A stretch of DNA of 64,000 nt from Clostridiales bacterium (GCA_004557655.1 SFGJ01000010.1:1-64000); one strand, 5' to 3'. Shown: positions 15,279 to 24,628, numbered from the stretch's first letter. The notes: generated by a model not told the origin, from the letters alone. Numbers and translations are program-made.

Positions 15279-15989
15279 TTACATTGTCATTTCATGCATC
15301 CCACGCCGCAGCTCGGCCAATTTCTCCGCTGCCCAGTCAGGGATGCACTCGTCACGGATAATGCCTGCGAACTCGGAGCGGTTCCACCTCGTGGTCTCGC
15401 CGTCTCCCAAACAGGTGCAGAGTACCGAGCGGCCACGGGCGTGGGGCTGACAGCCAAAGCCGCTCAGGGCCAGCCACAGCTGATTCTCCGGCTGCCAGTA
15501 GGATTCCCGCAGTGTATCCGGCGACAGGATCAGCACCCTGCCGGTAAAATCCTGCTCCCCGGAGTTGGGTTCACAGTGTTCTGCGCCGAACAGATGCAGC
15601 TTTGCCAGCTCTGCCCGGTATTCGCTGACGAATCCGTCCAACACGGCGGGATGGCTGTTTATGAGGAAGGTGTGCCGGTGTCCTCCATCTTCGTGGACGA
15701 AGATGGAGCGGCTCCACCGCTTATTGGTCTCATGATAGCGGCCGTCATAGGACTGCTCCTGCAAGGTGTTGGCCAGCACAAAGCCCACCCGCTTGTAGCC
15801 GTACTGGTCAATAACGCTTTTGGCGCAGTCGGTGCCCAGATGCATTCCGTCAAAGTCCCTGCGGATGGCCAGCTCTATGGCCCCGGCGCAGGCGCAGTTG
15901 GTGCGGAAATTAGCCCGCCACAGCTCCAACTCGCCCCGCTCCCGAGCCTCTTTGGCCGTGTAGGGGTACATCGTCTCACTCGGCAGCAT
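15279..15989 (-). CDS. DUF3849 domain protein
   Basis: A 236-residue protein containing YPYTAKEARERGELELWR at the N terminus and FDGMHLGTDCAKSVIDQYG further on, both typical of DUF3849. The C-terminal part (FTGRVLILSPDTLRESYW...GFGCQPHARG) matches the rest of this element-specific family. Start 15989 uses an AGGAG site; the gene overlaps the 3' end of the upstream gene by 14 bases. DUF3849 proteins are common in Clostridia conjugative elements; their function is unknown. Confidence 0.82.
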   Translation of the reverse strand: MLPSETMYPYTAKEARERGELELWRANFRTNCACAGAIELAIRRDFDGMHLGTDCAKSVIDQYGYKRVGFVLANTLQEQSYDGRYHETNKRWSRSIFVHEDGGHRHTFLINSHPAVLDGFVSEYRAELAKLHLFGAEHCEPNSGEQDFTGRVLILSPDTLRESYWQPENQLWLALSGFGCQPHARGRSVLCTCLGDGETTRWNRSEFAGIIRDECIPDWAAEKLAELRRGMHEMTM

Positions 15990-16344
15990 AGACAATGTCT
16001 CCTTCCTCCAAAAGCTGTGCCAGTGCGGACGGACAGCACCCACTCAGCATAAGCAGGGGCCGAATGTTCTTCGGCACCTGCGCCATATCCTCCATGTTCC
16101 TTTCACAGCCGGCGGCGCAGGGCCTCCTGCACGCCGCCTGCAGCACACCCAGCAGCTCCACGGAGGCCCGAGACAAGCCCTCCAGTGCGTGCAGCAGCTG
16201 CAGCGCCGTCATTTCCTGCGGCATAAGCAGGATGTGGTCCTGCCCCAGCCACGCAGACAGGGAGATGCCAGCCAAACCCAGTTCCTCCAGCGCACCGTTG
16301 GGGATGAGCAGACCGTTCTTTTCAAATTTCATTTCGCTGTTCAT
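15976..16344 (-). CDS. Conserved element protein of unknown function
   Basis: A 122-residue protein. The first 45 residues (KNGLLIPNGALEELGLAG...ILLMPQEMTALQLL) have a beta-rich, AbrB-like look; the remainder is helical and includes four cysteines near residues 86-99 (CRRPCAAGC). It overlaps the DUF3849 gene and follows the methylase by 14 bases. No function can be assigned. Confidence 0.65.
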   Translation of the reverse strand: MNSEMKFEKNGLLIPNGALEELGLAGISLSAWLGQDHILLMPQEMTALQLLHALEGLSRASVELLGVLQAACRRPCAAGCERNMEDMAQVPKNIRPLLMLSGCCPSALAQLLEEGDIVYAAE

Positions 16345-16358
16345 AGTAAAATTTCCTC

Positions 16359-17324
16359 CTATATTTTTCGTGGTTTCTCCGGGATGTGGATCAGCTTGCA
16401 GGTTTTGTCCCCGCTGCCATATTCGCTGAAGAAGGATATCTGCGGCGCAAAGCGGCGGGGGTCATAGTTGGTCATGATGTACTCCCGGTAAATGGAGTTT
16501 TCCTTTTTGGACTGGCTGTTGGGCCGCTCCACTTCATGGATGAAAAAATCCTCGTATAGCTCCCGGATATAGTCGCAGCTATTGTAGGACACCACGGCAA
16601 ACCCCTTGTGCTTTGCCAGCGCATCGTGGAGCCGCTGGTGGTCGCTGCGGGGAAACTCCACTGTGTAGCACTCCGCCTCATAGTAGGGCGGGTCGCAGTA
16701 GACCACGGTCTGCGGATCATTGTGGGCGGCGATAATACTCTCAAAGTCCTTATTCTCCAGCACCACATTTTTCAGCCGATGGGAGCACTCCCATATATCA
16801 TGGAAAAACCGTCGTATATCGCAGGAGCCTCCGCCATAGCTGTCGCCGCTGCTGTTATAGCTGTAGCGTTGCAGCTTATAAAATGCCGCGGCACGGCGCA
16901 CATTGCCTAAACTGCCACGCTCTAAAAGCAGCTGCCGCACGATCTCCGCCTGGGGCGGCTGCAATAGAATTTCCGTCAGATCCAGCTGCTGCTCCATGTA
17001 TTCCATGGTGAAGTCCTCGCCCTGCAGCTGACGCTGCAACACATCGAATTCGTCATGGGCATTGATGGGGAGAAAGCCCAACTCCCTAACCAGCTCCATC
17101 GGACGCTCCTTGGCACAGAACAGGAGGTTATACAAATCGTGGTTCAGGTCGTTATAGATCTGCAAGCAGCCCCTGGGCACAGCGGTGTTTAGCGTAATAA
17201 TGCCGCTGCCGCCGAACACATCCACCAGCGTCTTGTAGTGGCTGGGCAAAAGCATCTGTATGGCCCACATGAGCTGCCCCTTGCCGCCCACCCAAGGCAC
17301 GAGCCGGGTCGTAGGCTTCCTCAT
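16359..17324 (-). CDS. Dam-type DNA adenine methyltransferase
   Basis: A 321-residue N6-adenine methyltransferase. Motif I is VDVFGGSGIITLN (residues about 34-46) and the catalytic motif IV is CDPPYYEAE (about 209-217). An N-terminal PWVGGKGQL matches the alpha-class Dam/MboI family. No restriction enzyme lies nearby, so it is an orphan methylase that could protect transferred DNA or mark the element, complementing ArdA. It overlaps the upstream HTH gene by four bases. Confidence 0.92.
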   Translation of the reverse strand: MRKPTTRLVPWVGGKGQLMWAIQMLLPSHYKTLVDVFGGSGIITLNTAVPRGCLQIYNDLNHDLYNLLFCAKERPMELVRELGFLPINAHDEFDVLQRQLQGEDFTMEYMEQQLDLTEILLQPPQAEIVRQLLLERGSLGNVRRAAAFYKLQRYSYNSSGDSYGGGSCDIRRFFHDIWECSHRLKNVVLENKDFESIIAAHNDPQTVVYCDPPYYEAECYTVEFPRSDHQRLHDALAKHKGFAVVSYNSCDYIRELYEDFFIHEVERPNSQSKKENSIYREYIMTNYDPRRFAPQISFFSEYGSGDKTCKLIHIPEKPRKI

Positions 17325-17614
17325 TTCCCGAAATTCTCCAAGGCCCGCTCCAGGCCGGAGATGGCAGCGTCCAGCCCACTGCGCATCTTTTCGAGGCTTC
17401 GGATGGTGGCATAGACCTCCGCTGCCGTCTCCGCATAGTAATACCCCCGCCGATCCGCCGCAATGGCTACGGCCTCCTGTCGCAGTCGGTTGATCTTTCG
17501 CCTAAGCTCGTTCCCGCTGATGCCCAGCGCCCGCTCCAATTCCCGGCTGCTGACTACATTCTTATGTCCCTTGCATCCGTTCTCCAGATACCGGGAGATG
17601 GTCTCCTTCGTCAT
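17321..17614 (-). CDS. Small helix-turn-helix element protein
   Basis: A 97-residue protein with a helix-turn-helix-like segment (SSRELERALGISGNELRRKINRL, residues about 22-44) and a C-terminal coiled-coil stretch. It is translationally coupled to the methylase by an ATGA overlap, which suggests a shared role, perhaps regulating it. The 130 bases upstream contain a GC-rich dyad but no gene. Confidence 0.7.
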   Translation of the reverse strand: MTKETISRYLENGCKGHKNVVSSRELERALGISGNELRRKINRLRQEAVAIAADRRGYYYAETAAEVYATIRSLEKMRSGLDAAISGLERALENFGK

Positions 17615-17748
17615 TCTTGCACTCCTTTCCTGTAGCCGCTCACCGAAAAGGGCGCAAAAAGCGGGACCGCTGTCCCTTTTCGGAAAGCGGCCCCATTGGT
17701 CTTAATATTTATTGCATCATCATCTCTGCCTTTTGCAGTGACATATTT

Positions 17749-18729
17749 TTACCCAAGCTCCATGCCTCCTCTCTGCTGCACGATATCCATGCAGTGATCC
17801 GGGTCTGCGCCGGGGACATCCCAGCCGCACATGCTGCCGATCTTCATAGCTTCCTCCTGAGCGGGTGTCACACCCAGCTTCCGGTTTTGCTCATCCGCAA
17901 TGCGGCGGTTTTCCTGTGCATCCGGCGTAGACCAGTCGCTGGGATAGTATCCGCTCTCCCCACGCTTCACGCAGATGAGCTGCCCCGTACCCGGCAGCAG
18001 GGTAAAGCACAGCTGAGGCAGCTTGTCCCGGTAAGGCTCGAACCGCTCCTGTTCCGACCGGATGCTCCAGTCCTCATCCTGCCACAGGTGGACATACAGC
18101 TCCCGGCCGCCGTCCAGTGCGATCTCCCGCTGTTCGAAGCCCTCACCCCAGCCGTCTGAGGCTTGGCCGGAGATGTACTTCTTCAGCGCAGCCAGCTCTT
18201 CAGCCGACAGTTCGCCGCTGATCTGACACTCCGCCACACCCCACAGCCTGCCGTGCCGCTGCTCCACATTGAAGACAACCGACTGCACCTTGTCGTTGAC
18301 GCTGTCCGGCTTTCTGTACCAGTACATGATGCCTCTGACCTGCTCCTCCTGCATGCGGTTTTTGAATAAGGCGCTGCGGATCTTGTCCTCATACGATGCC
18401 AAGTCACCGCCGGTGAGCCGTTCCGCCTCCTCCGGCATATCGCCCCACTCATCCGGCTCGTAGAGTTCGGCAGTCAGCGGCATATACAGCTTCAGCACGC
18501 TGCGTTCGGGCGGCAGGACAGTGAAGCTGTCCTCGCCGGGGATAAGGGCCAGAGTCCGTCCGTTGTCCCATTTCATCTGGAACTGTCCGGCGTCATCTAC
18601 GCACACGAGCGTTCCCTCCGTGCCGGGTGCTACCGGCGCATAGGGATCCTCCATGGAAACCAGCCGAATGCGGGTGCCGGGCGGGTATTTTTCCCGCAGG
18701 AATTTCACCATTTTCTCGGATGTAAACAT
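17749..18729 (-). CDS. DUF4314 domain protein
   Basis: A 326-residue acidic protein. Residues about 12-70 (KYPPGTRIRLVSMEDPYAPV...GTLVCVDDAGQFQMKWDNG) form the DUF4314 domain, an SH3-like beta fold common in conjugative elements. The middle and C-terminal parts (ILYW-type and GRELYVHLWQDEDWSI...) are less familiar. It follows the small gene at 18750 and is probably part of the same transcript. Function unknown. Confidence 0.78.
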   Translation of the reverse strand: MFTSEKMVKFLREKYPPGTRIRLVSMEDPYAPVAPGTEGTLVCVDDAGQFQMKWDNGRTLALIPGEDSFTVLPPERSVLKLYMPLTAELYEPDEWGDMPEEAERLTGGDLASYEDKIRSALFKNRMQEEQVRGIMYWYRKPDSVNDKVQSVVFNVEQRHGRLWGVAECQISGELSAEELAALKKYISGQASDGWGEGFEQREIALDGGRELYVHLWQDEDWSIRSEQERFEPYRDKLPQLCFTLLPGTGQLICVKRGESGYYPSDWSTPDAQENRRIADEQNRKLGVTPAQEEAMKIGSMCGWDVPGADPDHCMDIVQQRGGMELG

Positions 18730-18749
18730 TTTTAGATCCCTCCTATTTT

Positions 18750-18977
18750 CTATGTGTATTCGGATAGTGTATATGGATCTTCTTCACCGAAGAAATCCAG
18801 CAAAATATCATCTGCCGCCTTGCGAACGGCGGGATCGTCCGTCAGGACTTCGTAGCGAAACCCGGTGGTATCCCGATAGGGCAGTTCCTCCCGGATACAG
18901 TCCAGAAACGACTCTGCATCGTAATAGAGGATGTCATCGTCCCCGACAAATGTGGCCTTGCCAATAGGCTCTATAAT
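18750..18977 (-). CDS. Small acidic protein with an apparent ATT start
   Basis: A 75-residue open frame reads IGKATFVGDDDILYYDAESF... and ends DPYTLSEYT. It has normal codon use and no internal stop. The only possible start after the in-frame TGA is ATT at 18977, preceded by AGAAGGAAGTG; the nearby ATG (18982) leads to a 15-codon dead end in another frame. The sortase stop overlaps this region, so coupled re-initiation at ATT is plausible. The protein looks like a conserved acidic element protein; its function is unknown. Confidence 0.6.
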   Translation of the reverse strand: MIEPIGKATFVGDDDILYYDAESFLDCIREELPYRDTTGFRYEVLTDDPAVRKAADDILLDFFGEEDPYTLSEYT

Positions 18978-18980
18978 GCA

Positions 18981-19655
18981 TCACTTCCTTCTTTCGCAAT
19001 ACACCACCAGCCGCTGCCGTCCGCCGCTGGCGTAGGGGTGGCAGGTGATGAGCGTCAGCAGGTCACGCCCCGGCTGGATTTTGATTTTGTCCACCTGGTC
19101 CGGCTGGATGATCTTCATATCAACCACGGCATAGGTGAGTGTTTCCCATAGATTCGTAATCGTTACCATATCGCCCGCCTGCAAGCGGTCTATGTGCCGA
19201 AAATAATCCGCGCCATACCATCCTCTATGCCCGGCAATAACGCAGTTGGTATTTACGCCGCCAATGGGCACCGAAGTGTTCCCCAGCACGGCGGCCCCTG
19301 CGGCAAGGTGGGAATCCGACGCGCCCATGTAGACCGGCATGACCAGCTCCAGCGTGGGTATCTCCAATACACCTATGATCTCGTCCTCCACGCCGCAGTC
19401 TCTCAGCAATACAGCAGGCTCCTCACAGGCCAAAGCGTCGGCCAGTCCCGCCTGCCGCTCCGTATAAATGCGCTGGTTATATCCCTGCAAGTCTGCCAGC
19501 AACTCGGGGTATGCCTGTCTCGCCTCCTCCAAAAAGCCCTGTGCCGCCGCGCTCATGTCCGCTTGCAGCCTATGCCCGGAAACCACCGGCCACAGCAGAA
19601 TACAAAGCCCCGCCACGGCCAGCGCCACTGCCAATAAAGCAGTTTTTTTACCCAC
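18981..19655 (-). CDS. Sortase (pilus-associated, second of two)
   Basis: A 224-residue membrane-anchored transpeptidase. GTG 19655 is the start, with GGAGG seven bases upstream; the longer frame overlaps the other sortase. A hydrophobic segment (residues 6-25) is followed by the sortase barrel with His in IAGHRGW (about 137), Cys in TLITCHPY (about 205) and Arg in GGRQRLVVY (about 215). It probably attaches the finished pilus to the wall or joins minor subunits; class C is most likely given the operon but class B-like features cannot be excluded. Confidence 0.88.
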   Translation of the reverse strand: MGKKTALLAVALAVAGLCILLWPVVSGHRLQADMSAAAQGFLEEARQAYPELLADLQGYNQRIYTERQAGLADALACEEPAVLLRDCGVEDEIIGVLEIPTLELVMPVYMGASDSHLAAGAAVLGNTSVPIGGVNTNCVIAGHRGWYGADYFRHIDRLQAGDMVTITNLWETLTYAVVDMKIIQPDQVDKIKIQPGRDLLTLITCHPYASGGRQRLVVYCERRK

Positions 19656-20463
19656 GGCGTCGCCTCCTTGCAAAGAAGCAGACCCCGCCAGCTGCAGCCA
19701 ACACACCAAGGCCGGTGCCCAAACCCGTGAGATAGTGCTGCGTCCACGAAGAAGCGGCCTTCTGCGCCTCGCCGCCCGCCACCAGCTCCGGCACATACGG
19801 CACCCGATGTCCCCGCACCAGCAGCCGGTGGGTGTTCACCCCAAAGGGCGTGCAAGTCACCAGGGTTACCAGGTCCTGCCCGTCCTCGATTTGCAGCAGC
19901 GATGTGTCCGAAGGCAGCACTGTGGCAATCTGGTCCACCTCGTAGGCCAGCACCTCACCCAGCACATGGATATAGAAAACATCGCCTTTCACCAACTGGT
20001 CAATGTCCGAAAACAGCTTCGCCGAAGCCATCCCGCTGTGTGCCGACAGCACCGCATGGGTGCCTGCCCCGCCCACAGGCAGGGAAGTCCCCACCACATG
20101 CCCCACGGTCCGTTCCAGCGTCTCCGCTCCCGTGCCGTGCCGCACCGGGAGATACACGCCGATTTTCGGGATGTCGATAGTACACATGGCCCCGCCCACG
20201 GCGAGCTGCTCTGCATAGTCCACGGGAGGAGCAGAAGCCCCTCCCGTACTGACTGCCGCCTCACCCCGTAGCAAGGCGTTATACATCTCCGCCGCCCGAC
20301 GCTGCTCGGCCAGCTTCGCGTCGTTGGCGTCTTCGATGGCATTGGTATAGACTGTTTCCACATCCGAGTGATACTTTTCACTTACCAGTTCACCCATAAG
20401 CGGGTAGAGCAGCAATCCCAGCGCCAGAAGCACACAGGCTACCGCCAGCAGTCGCCACTTCAC
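19648..20463 (-). CDS. Class C sortase (pilin polymerase)
   Basis: A 271-residue sortase with hydrophobic segments at both ends, as is usual for class C. Catalytic residues are His in LSAHSGM (about 142), Cys in TLVTCTPFGVNTHRL (about 204) and Arg in HRLLVRG (about 213). This TLVTCTP-GVNTHR signature is typical of pilin-polymerising sortases. It overlaps the pilin gene by four bases and the next sortase by eight, so the pilus genes form one coupled operon. Confidence 0.93.
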   Translation of the reverse strand: MKWRLLAVACVLLALGLLLYPLMGELVSEKYHSDVETVYTNAIEDANDAKLAEQRRAAEMYNALLRGEAAVSTGGASAPPVDYAEQLAVGGAMCTIDIPKIGVYLPVRHGTGAETLERTVGHVVGTSLPVGGAGTHAVLSAHSGMASAKLFSDIDQLVKGDVFYIHVLGEVLAYEVDQIATVLPSDTSLLQIEDGQDLVTLVTCTPFGVNTHRLLVRGHRVPYVPELVAGGEAQKAASSWTQHYLTGLGTGLGVLAAAGGVCFFARRRRRG

Positions 20464-22289
20464 TGGTCGTTCCTATTATGCTTCCGCCCCCGGACCACAA
20501 TAAACGCCGCCACGCCCAGCAGCATACAGCCGCCCACGGTGAACATCCAGGTGCCGTAACCGCCTGTCTTAGGCAGGTCGAAGCCGGGGTTGTTGATGAC
20601 CGTCAGCGGCACGATGGCATTGCCGTCCTCCATGTCCACCGCGTCGCCGTTGACGCTGCCGCTGGCCGTCAGGAGCTTCACGCCGCAGGTCTCGCAGGCG
20701 CTCTCGCCCTCCGCAGCGGTAATGATAATTTCAATGCCGTCTTTCAGCAGCACATATCCCTTGTCCGTGGCGGTCTCTGTCATCGTATAGGTATCGTCCT
20801 CCAGACCCATGACCCGGATGTGCCCCTCCCCGTTGGGCACGAACGCCGTGGCCTTGCTCTCCTTCACCTCGTGGCCGGTGACATGGTACACGCCGTCCAC
20901 CAGCTTTGCCGTCACAAAATAGCCGTCCGTGTCGTTGTGCAGCAGGAAGTTGACATTCGTCAGGTCGCCCTTGCCGTCCGAAAACTGCTTCAGCACATCC
21001 ACGCCGTAGGTATACACATGGCAGCAGTCCTGGAGCGTATCAAAGTAACCGGTATTGGTGCGCTTCCAGGTCAGCACCACCTCGTTGGGGTTGTCGGTAT
21101 CACCCAGTTGTGCGTCAGCGGTAAGGGTAGCGGCATAGGTGATCCGCATAGTACAGTCGCTGTAACCACGCTTCACGCTGCCCGTGTAGACGCTCTCAGA
21201 TTCATTGATGTCCGCCAGCCCGGTCTCTGTCATACCAATGGTCATGGTGTTCTGTGCGTCATCATAGCTGACGACAAACTTGCCGGAATCCTCCTCCCAT
21301 GCCGTAATCTGATCTGTGCATCCGGCATCCCGGAAGAACTCAATGACCACATCGCTTCTGTTGTAGCGAATCCCCTCACGCAGCGTGTCCGCAAAGGTAT
21401 AGGTAGTGAGGCTGGTAGCCTTGGAGGTGATGGTAGGCAGCTTAGAGATGATCTGATAGTCCACCACATCCCCCACAGAAGCGGTGGCAGTATGTGCATA
21501 GCCATCCGCAATGTCGGTCAGACTGCCGGTATTCTTGCCGGTGCTGTTCTTGTCCTCCCGGACGGTCTTTTCGAGGTCCGGGCTGCCGGTTTGGTTCTTG
21601 GGGTACACGGTCACATCATAGTTCCAGTCTTTGCCGTCGATAGTGGTCATGGGCAGAGAGACGAAGAACGGGTTACAGGTGCTGATAACATTCTCCGGCA
21701 CACGGGTCTCCACCGCCAGATACAACCCCTGCTCCAGACCGCTGACCTTGCTGTGTCCGTTTGCGTCCGTCTCGGGCATGGCCTTGCCGCCGTTCCGGAC
21801 GGCAATCTCCAGCGCATTTTTGACGGTGGTAGCATTGTCGGCCAAAGCGTCCGCCAGGGCCTTGTTCAGCTTGTCGGAGGTAAAGTAGAACACGCCGTTC
21901 CCTCTCTTGTAAGCGTCCGCCTTAGTCAGTCCAATGGCCTGGAGCACTGCGTCGTCCGCAAATCCGTACAGCACACCCACCTTGTACTGACCGCTCTCCC
22001 GCTGACTGTAAGTGGAGATGGACGCCACCCGCAGATAGCTAAACTCCACGCCCTGAATGGCGTACTGCGCCAGCTTGTCGGTAACGGCATCGTCCTGCAC
22101 ACCGGTGCTGACATAGGACGCCACATCCCACGCTCCGTCTGCGCTGGCTGCCGTGATGTCGTACTTGTAAAGGGAAAGGGACGCCTTTCGCCCGGAGTCA
22201 ATGGTCGGCGCCGCGAACGCCGTGGTGATAAGCCCCAAGGCCATGACCATAGCCAGGAGCAGCGCCCAAAGTCGCTTCGTTTTCTTCAT
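20460..22289 (-). CDS. LPXTG-anchored major pilin (SpaA/SpaH-like)
   Basis: A 609-residue secreted protein: signal peptide (1-27), a pilin motif VYPKNQ with Lys near 231, isopeptide-type beta domains, and a C-terminal LPKTG (about 572) followed by a hydrophobic helix and a charged tail. These are the features of sortase-polymerised backbone pilins. The downstream class C sortase would link the LPKTG threonine to the pilin-motif lysine of the next subunit. The gene lies 3 bases after the thioester protein gene. Confidence 0.93.
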   Translation of the reverse strand: MKKTKRLWALLLAMVMALGLITTAFAAPTIDSGRKASLSLYKYDITAASADGAWDVASYVSTGVQDDAVTDKLAQYAIQGVEFSYLRVASISTYSQRESGQYKVGVLYGFADDAVLQAIGLTKADAYKRGNGVFYFTSDKLNKALADALADNATTVKNALEIAVRNGGKAMPETDANGHSKVSGLEQGLYLAVETRVPENVISTCNPFFVSLPMTTIDGKDWNYDVTVYPKNQTGSPDLEKTVREDKNSTGKNTGSLTDIADGYAHTATASVGDVVDYQIISKLPTITSKATSLTTYTFADTLREGIRYNRSDVVIEFFRDAGCTDQITAWEEDSGKFVVSYDDAQNTMTIGMTETGLADINESESVYTGSVKRGYSDCTMRITYAATLTADAQLGDTDNPNEVVLTWKRTNTGYFDTLQDCCHVYTYGVDVLKQFSDGKGDLTNVNFLLHNDTDGYFVTAKLVDGVYHVTGHEVKESKATAFVPNGEGHIRVMGLEDDTYTMTETATDKGYVLLKDGIEIIITAAEGESACETCGVKLLTASGSVNGDAVDMEDGNAIVPLTVINNPGFDLPKTGGYGTWMFTVGGCMLLGVAAFIVVRGRKHNRNDQ

Positions 22290-22292
22290 CGT

Positions 22293-23720
22293 TCAGTTCT
22301 CCTTTTTCATCGTGGTTTTTTTGCAAAAATAAACACCCATGCCGAGCATGAGTGCCGCAAACAGAATATATATTGTGAAGCCTGCCCCGCCCGTAAAGGG
22401 CAGCGCAAAGCCCGCATTGTTGCAGGCGGTAATGGTGATGTCGTGGTTGTCTGCATCCAGCGTCCCCAAAAACAAAGGCTCCGCCAGCAGCGTCATTCCC
22501 CCCGCCGCCTGCACCTCCGTCACCCGGTAGTAGGTGCCGCCGTCTGCTGTCAAATCTTCCCAGCAAACCGAGCCGCCCGCACCCGTTTCCGCTGTGCTCA
22601 CCTCCTGCCAGTTCACCTGGTCCGCAGAGGATTCCAGCAGGAACCGGATCCCGGGCAAAGGCGCACCCTCGGCGTCCACTTTCTTCACCATAATTCTACC
22701 AGGAATAGCAGCGGTCTTGATTTTGAGATAAGCCGTCACTGGGTCCCGAACGCTGGCGGAATAGGTGACCACATCCTGAATACCGGTAGCCGATCCCCAT
22801 ACGCCATCGCCCCAGACTACCACGCCTGCATGAGTAGTGCCATTTTTGCTGCCCACCACGGTGGCAGCCTCCGGGATAGGCTTCTCCGTGGAAACCGTCA
22901 GCACATTCCCACTCTTGCTGAAAGTCAAGTCCGCGTCCTTACAGCTGAAGCTGTACTTTCCCAGCATTCCATTGGTGTCCGTGACGCTGCCCACGAACTT
23001 GCTTCCGTCCCAACTCAGCTCCAGCATCCCCGCATTGGAAGGCAAGGACCCGCAGAAGCTGGGCCGCTTGCTGTGGGTCTGCACCGAGGTCACGATGGAG
23101 TTATAGTAGCTGAGAATTTTACTCCGCAGGGGATGGGTACTATCCACCCGTTCCAAGGCTTCGTTATAACCCATGGACTTCACATCAATATGGTAGAAGC
23201 TGCTGTCCCGTTCGCCTACCACCACCTCCCATATGAGAATCTGCGTGGCATAGGCCCAGGCCATTTTCTCCGCCGTAGCTTCCACATCCGCCCACCAGCC
23301 CCCGCCGATAGAGCCGTGGTAGCCGTAGCTCATAACCCGCCCAATCAGCCGCTGCACCTCGCGGGGCGTAAGGGGATGCCCGGCAGGCAGGGTCATGCGA
23401 TCCCACCAGGTGTCGTCGTGGTCCGTAAGGGAATCATAGTTTTTCTGCGGCACACCCGGCTCAATGCAGTAGGCCACCTCCCCCTGCCAGGAATCCAGGC
23501 ACCGAAACTGCGTGTAGTTGCCAGCTGCCACATGATACCCAAACCGCAGGTTTAACGCCCCATGCCCCCACTTGCCGCTGGTTCTCAAGGTGTCATCTGA
23601 CAGCGGAAAATTCCAAATATACACCTGCTTAGATGCCGCAAAAGCTGTGGTAGGCAGCAGGCATAAACACAGCACCAGTACCAGCAAAAGCGCCGTCCCG
23701 CATTTGATAATTTGTTTCAA
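22293..23720 (-). CDS. Thioester-domain pilus tip adhesin
   Basis: A 475-residue secreted protein with a signal peptide (1-29), a TQXA-type thioester domain, a SpaA-like beta domain (residues about 340-430: VKKVDAEGAPLPGIRFLLE) and an LPFTG anchor near 440. The Cys in VAYCIEPG (about 85) and Gln in YATQILIWEV (about 160) are the expected partners of the internal thioester, which can bind host surface amines covalently. It is the first pilus gene and probably forms the tip. Confidence 0.9.
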   Translation of the reverse strand: MKQIIKCGTALLLVLVLCLCLLPTTAFAASKQVYIWNFPLSDDTLRTSGKWGHGALNLRFGYHVAAGNYTQFRCLDSWQGEVAYCIEPGVPQKNYDSLTDHDDTWWDRMTLPAGHPLTPREVQRLIGRVMSYGYHGSIGGGWWADVEATAEKMAWAYATQILIWEVVVGERDSSFYHIDVKSMGYNEALERVDSTHPLRSKILSYYNSIVTSVQTHSKRPSFCGSLPSNAGMLELSWDGSKFVGSVTDTNGMLGKYSFSCKDADLTFSKSGNVLTVSTEKPIPEAATVVGSKNGTTHAGVVVWGDGVWGSATGIQDVVTYSASVRDPVTAYLKIKTAAIPGRIMVKKVDAEGAPLPGIRFLLESSADQVNWQEVSTAETGAGGSVCWEDLTADGGTYYRVTEVQAAGGMTLLAEPLFLGTLDADNHDITITACNNAGFALPFTGGAGFTIYILFAALMLGMGVYFCKKTTMKKEN

Positions 23721-23797
23721 AACAAACCTCCCATTCTCCTAAATTTTGCCATAAGAAAAAGGCCCTCCATGAGAGCCTTTCTCCTATAAATTTTGCG

Positions 23798-24493
23798 TTA
23801 CCCGCGACCGATGAACAGTTCGTACTGCCCATCTCCCACCTGTTCCGCCCATATCCACACAGCGGTGCAGCCTTCCTCGTTCTTATAATATGTCAGATCA
23901 TCCCGGATATAGGCGGCCAGAACATCCTCCGTCTTACTGCTGCATCGGATGGGCGTGTCCCAGCTATCCGTTGCATTTTCATCCAGCCGCAGACCAATGC
24001 CCACGGCGTAGTCCTTGGCATAGCCCAGCCAGTAGTCCATGTCAAAAACTTTCTCCTCCGGATGCGGCGCAGGTGTTTCCACCACATCCGTCCCACTCCC
24101 CGCAGGTGCGGATGGACTATTCCCCGCAGGCTTGGAAGAACTGCTTCCCGCGGAATCGGATGCCCCGTTTCCCGCAGAGCCAGCCTTAGACGGCGCACTC
24201 GCTCCATTTTCCCGCGCAGGAGTTTTCCCCACCGCAGGCTTTTCATCTCCAGCAGAGGAATCCTTTTCAGTCACCTGTCCAGGAGCTGCGTCGGAAGCGC
24301 CGGACTTTTCGTCCTGCCCCGGCGTCGCTTCCTCCGAAGCATATTCGTTCCCATTTTGCGTTGTCGTGGTCTCGGAAGCATCGGTAGCAGATGTTTGCGG
24401 CAGATTGTCCGTATTCGTAGGTGTCCCAGACCCGCCGCAGCCCGTGAGGAGCAGCGCACTCAGCACCCACGCCATGATTTGCAGTTTTTTCAT
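23798..24493 (-). CDS. Lipoprotein with Ser/Ala/Gly-rich linker
   Basis: A 231-residue protein starting at ATG 24493 with GGAGG upstream. The lipobox is LLLTGCGG (Cys near 19). Residues about 22-145 are low-complexity and rich in Ser, Ala, Gly, Thr and acidic residues, a likely wall-spanning linker. The C-terminal 85 residues form a small domain (FDMDYWLGYAKDYAVGIG...WIWAEQVGDGQYELF). The domain is not recognised. It sits between the antirestriction gene and the pilus operon; an imperfect AAAGGC/GCCTTT hairpin near 23760-23782 follows it. Confidence 0.8.
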   Translation of the reverse strand: MKKLQIMAWVLSALLLTGCGGSGTPTNTDNLPQTSATDASETTTTQNGNEYASEEATPGQDEKSGASDAAPGQVTEKDSSAGDEKPAVGKTPARENGASAPSKAGSAGNGASDSAGSSSSKPAGNSPSAPAGSGTDVVETPAPHPEEKVFDMDYWLGYAKDYAVGIGLRLDENATDSWDTPIRCSSKTEDVLAAYIRDDLTYYKNEEGCTAVWIWAEQVGDGQYELFIGRG

Positions 24494-24628
24494 TCTGTAC
24501 CTCCATTTTTTATTTTCCGTTCTGTGTCGGTACACAACACAACTACCACAGGACCGCCCATAAGTCAATGGGAATCTGCGCCGCTCCCGAAGAAAAGGGA
24601 GGCCCCCTGATGTGAATTTCACTCTCAC

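Noticed and set aside
20478..23555. A 1025-codon plus-strand open frame
   Set aside because: It is exactly antisense to the pilin and adhesin genes, whose motifs are unmistakable; GC-rich codon bias opens the opposite frame.
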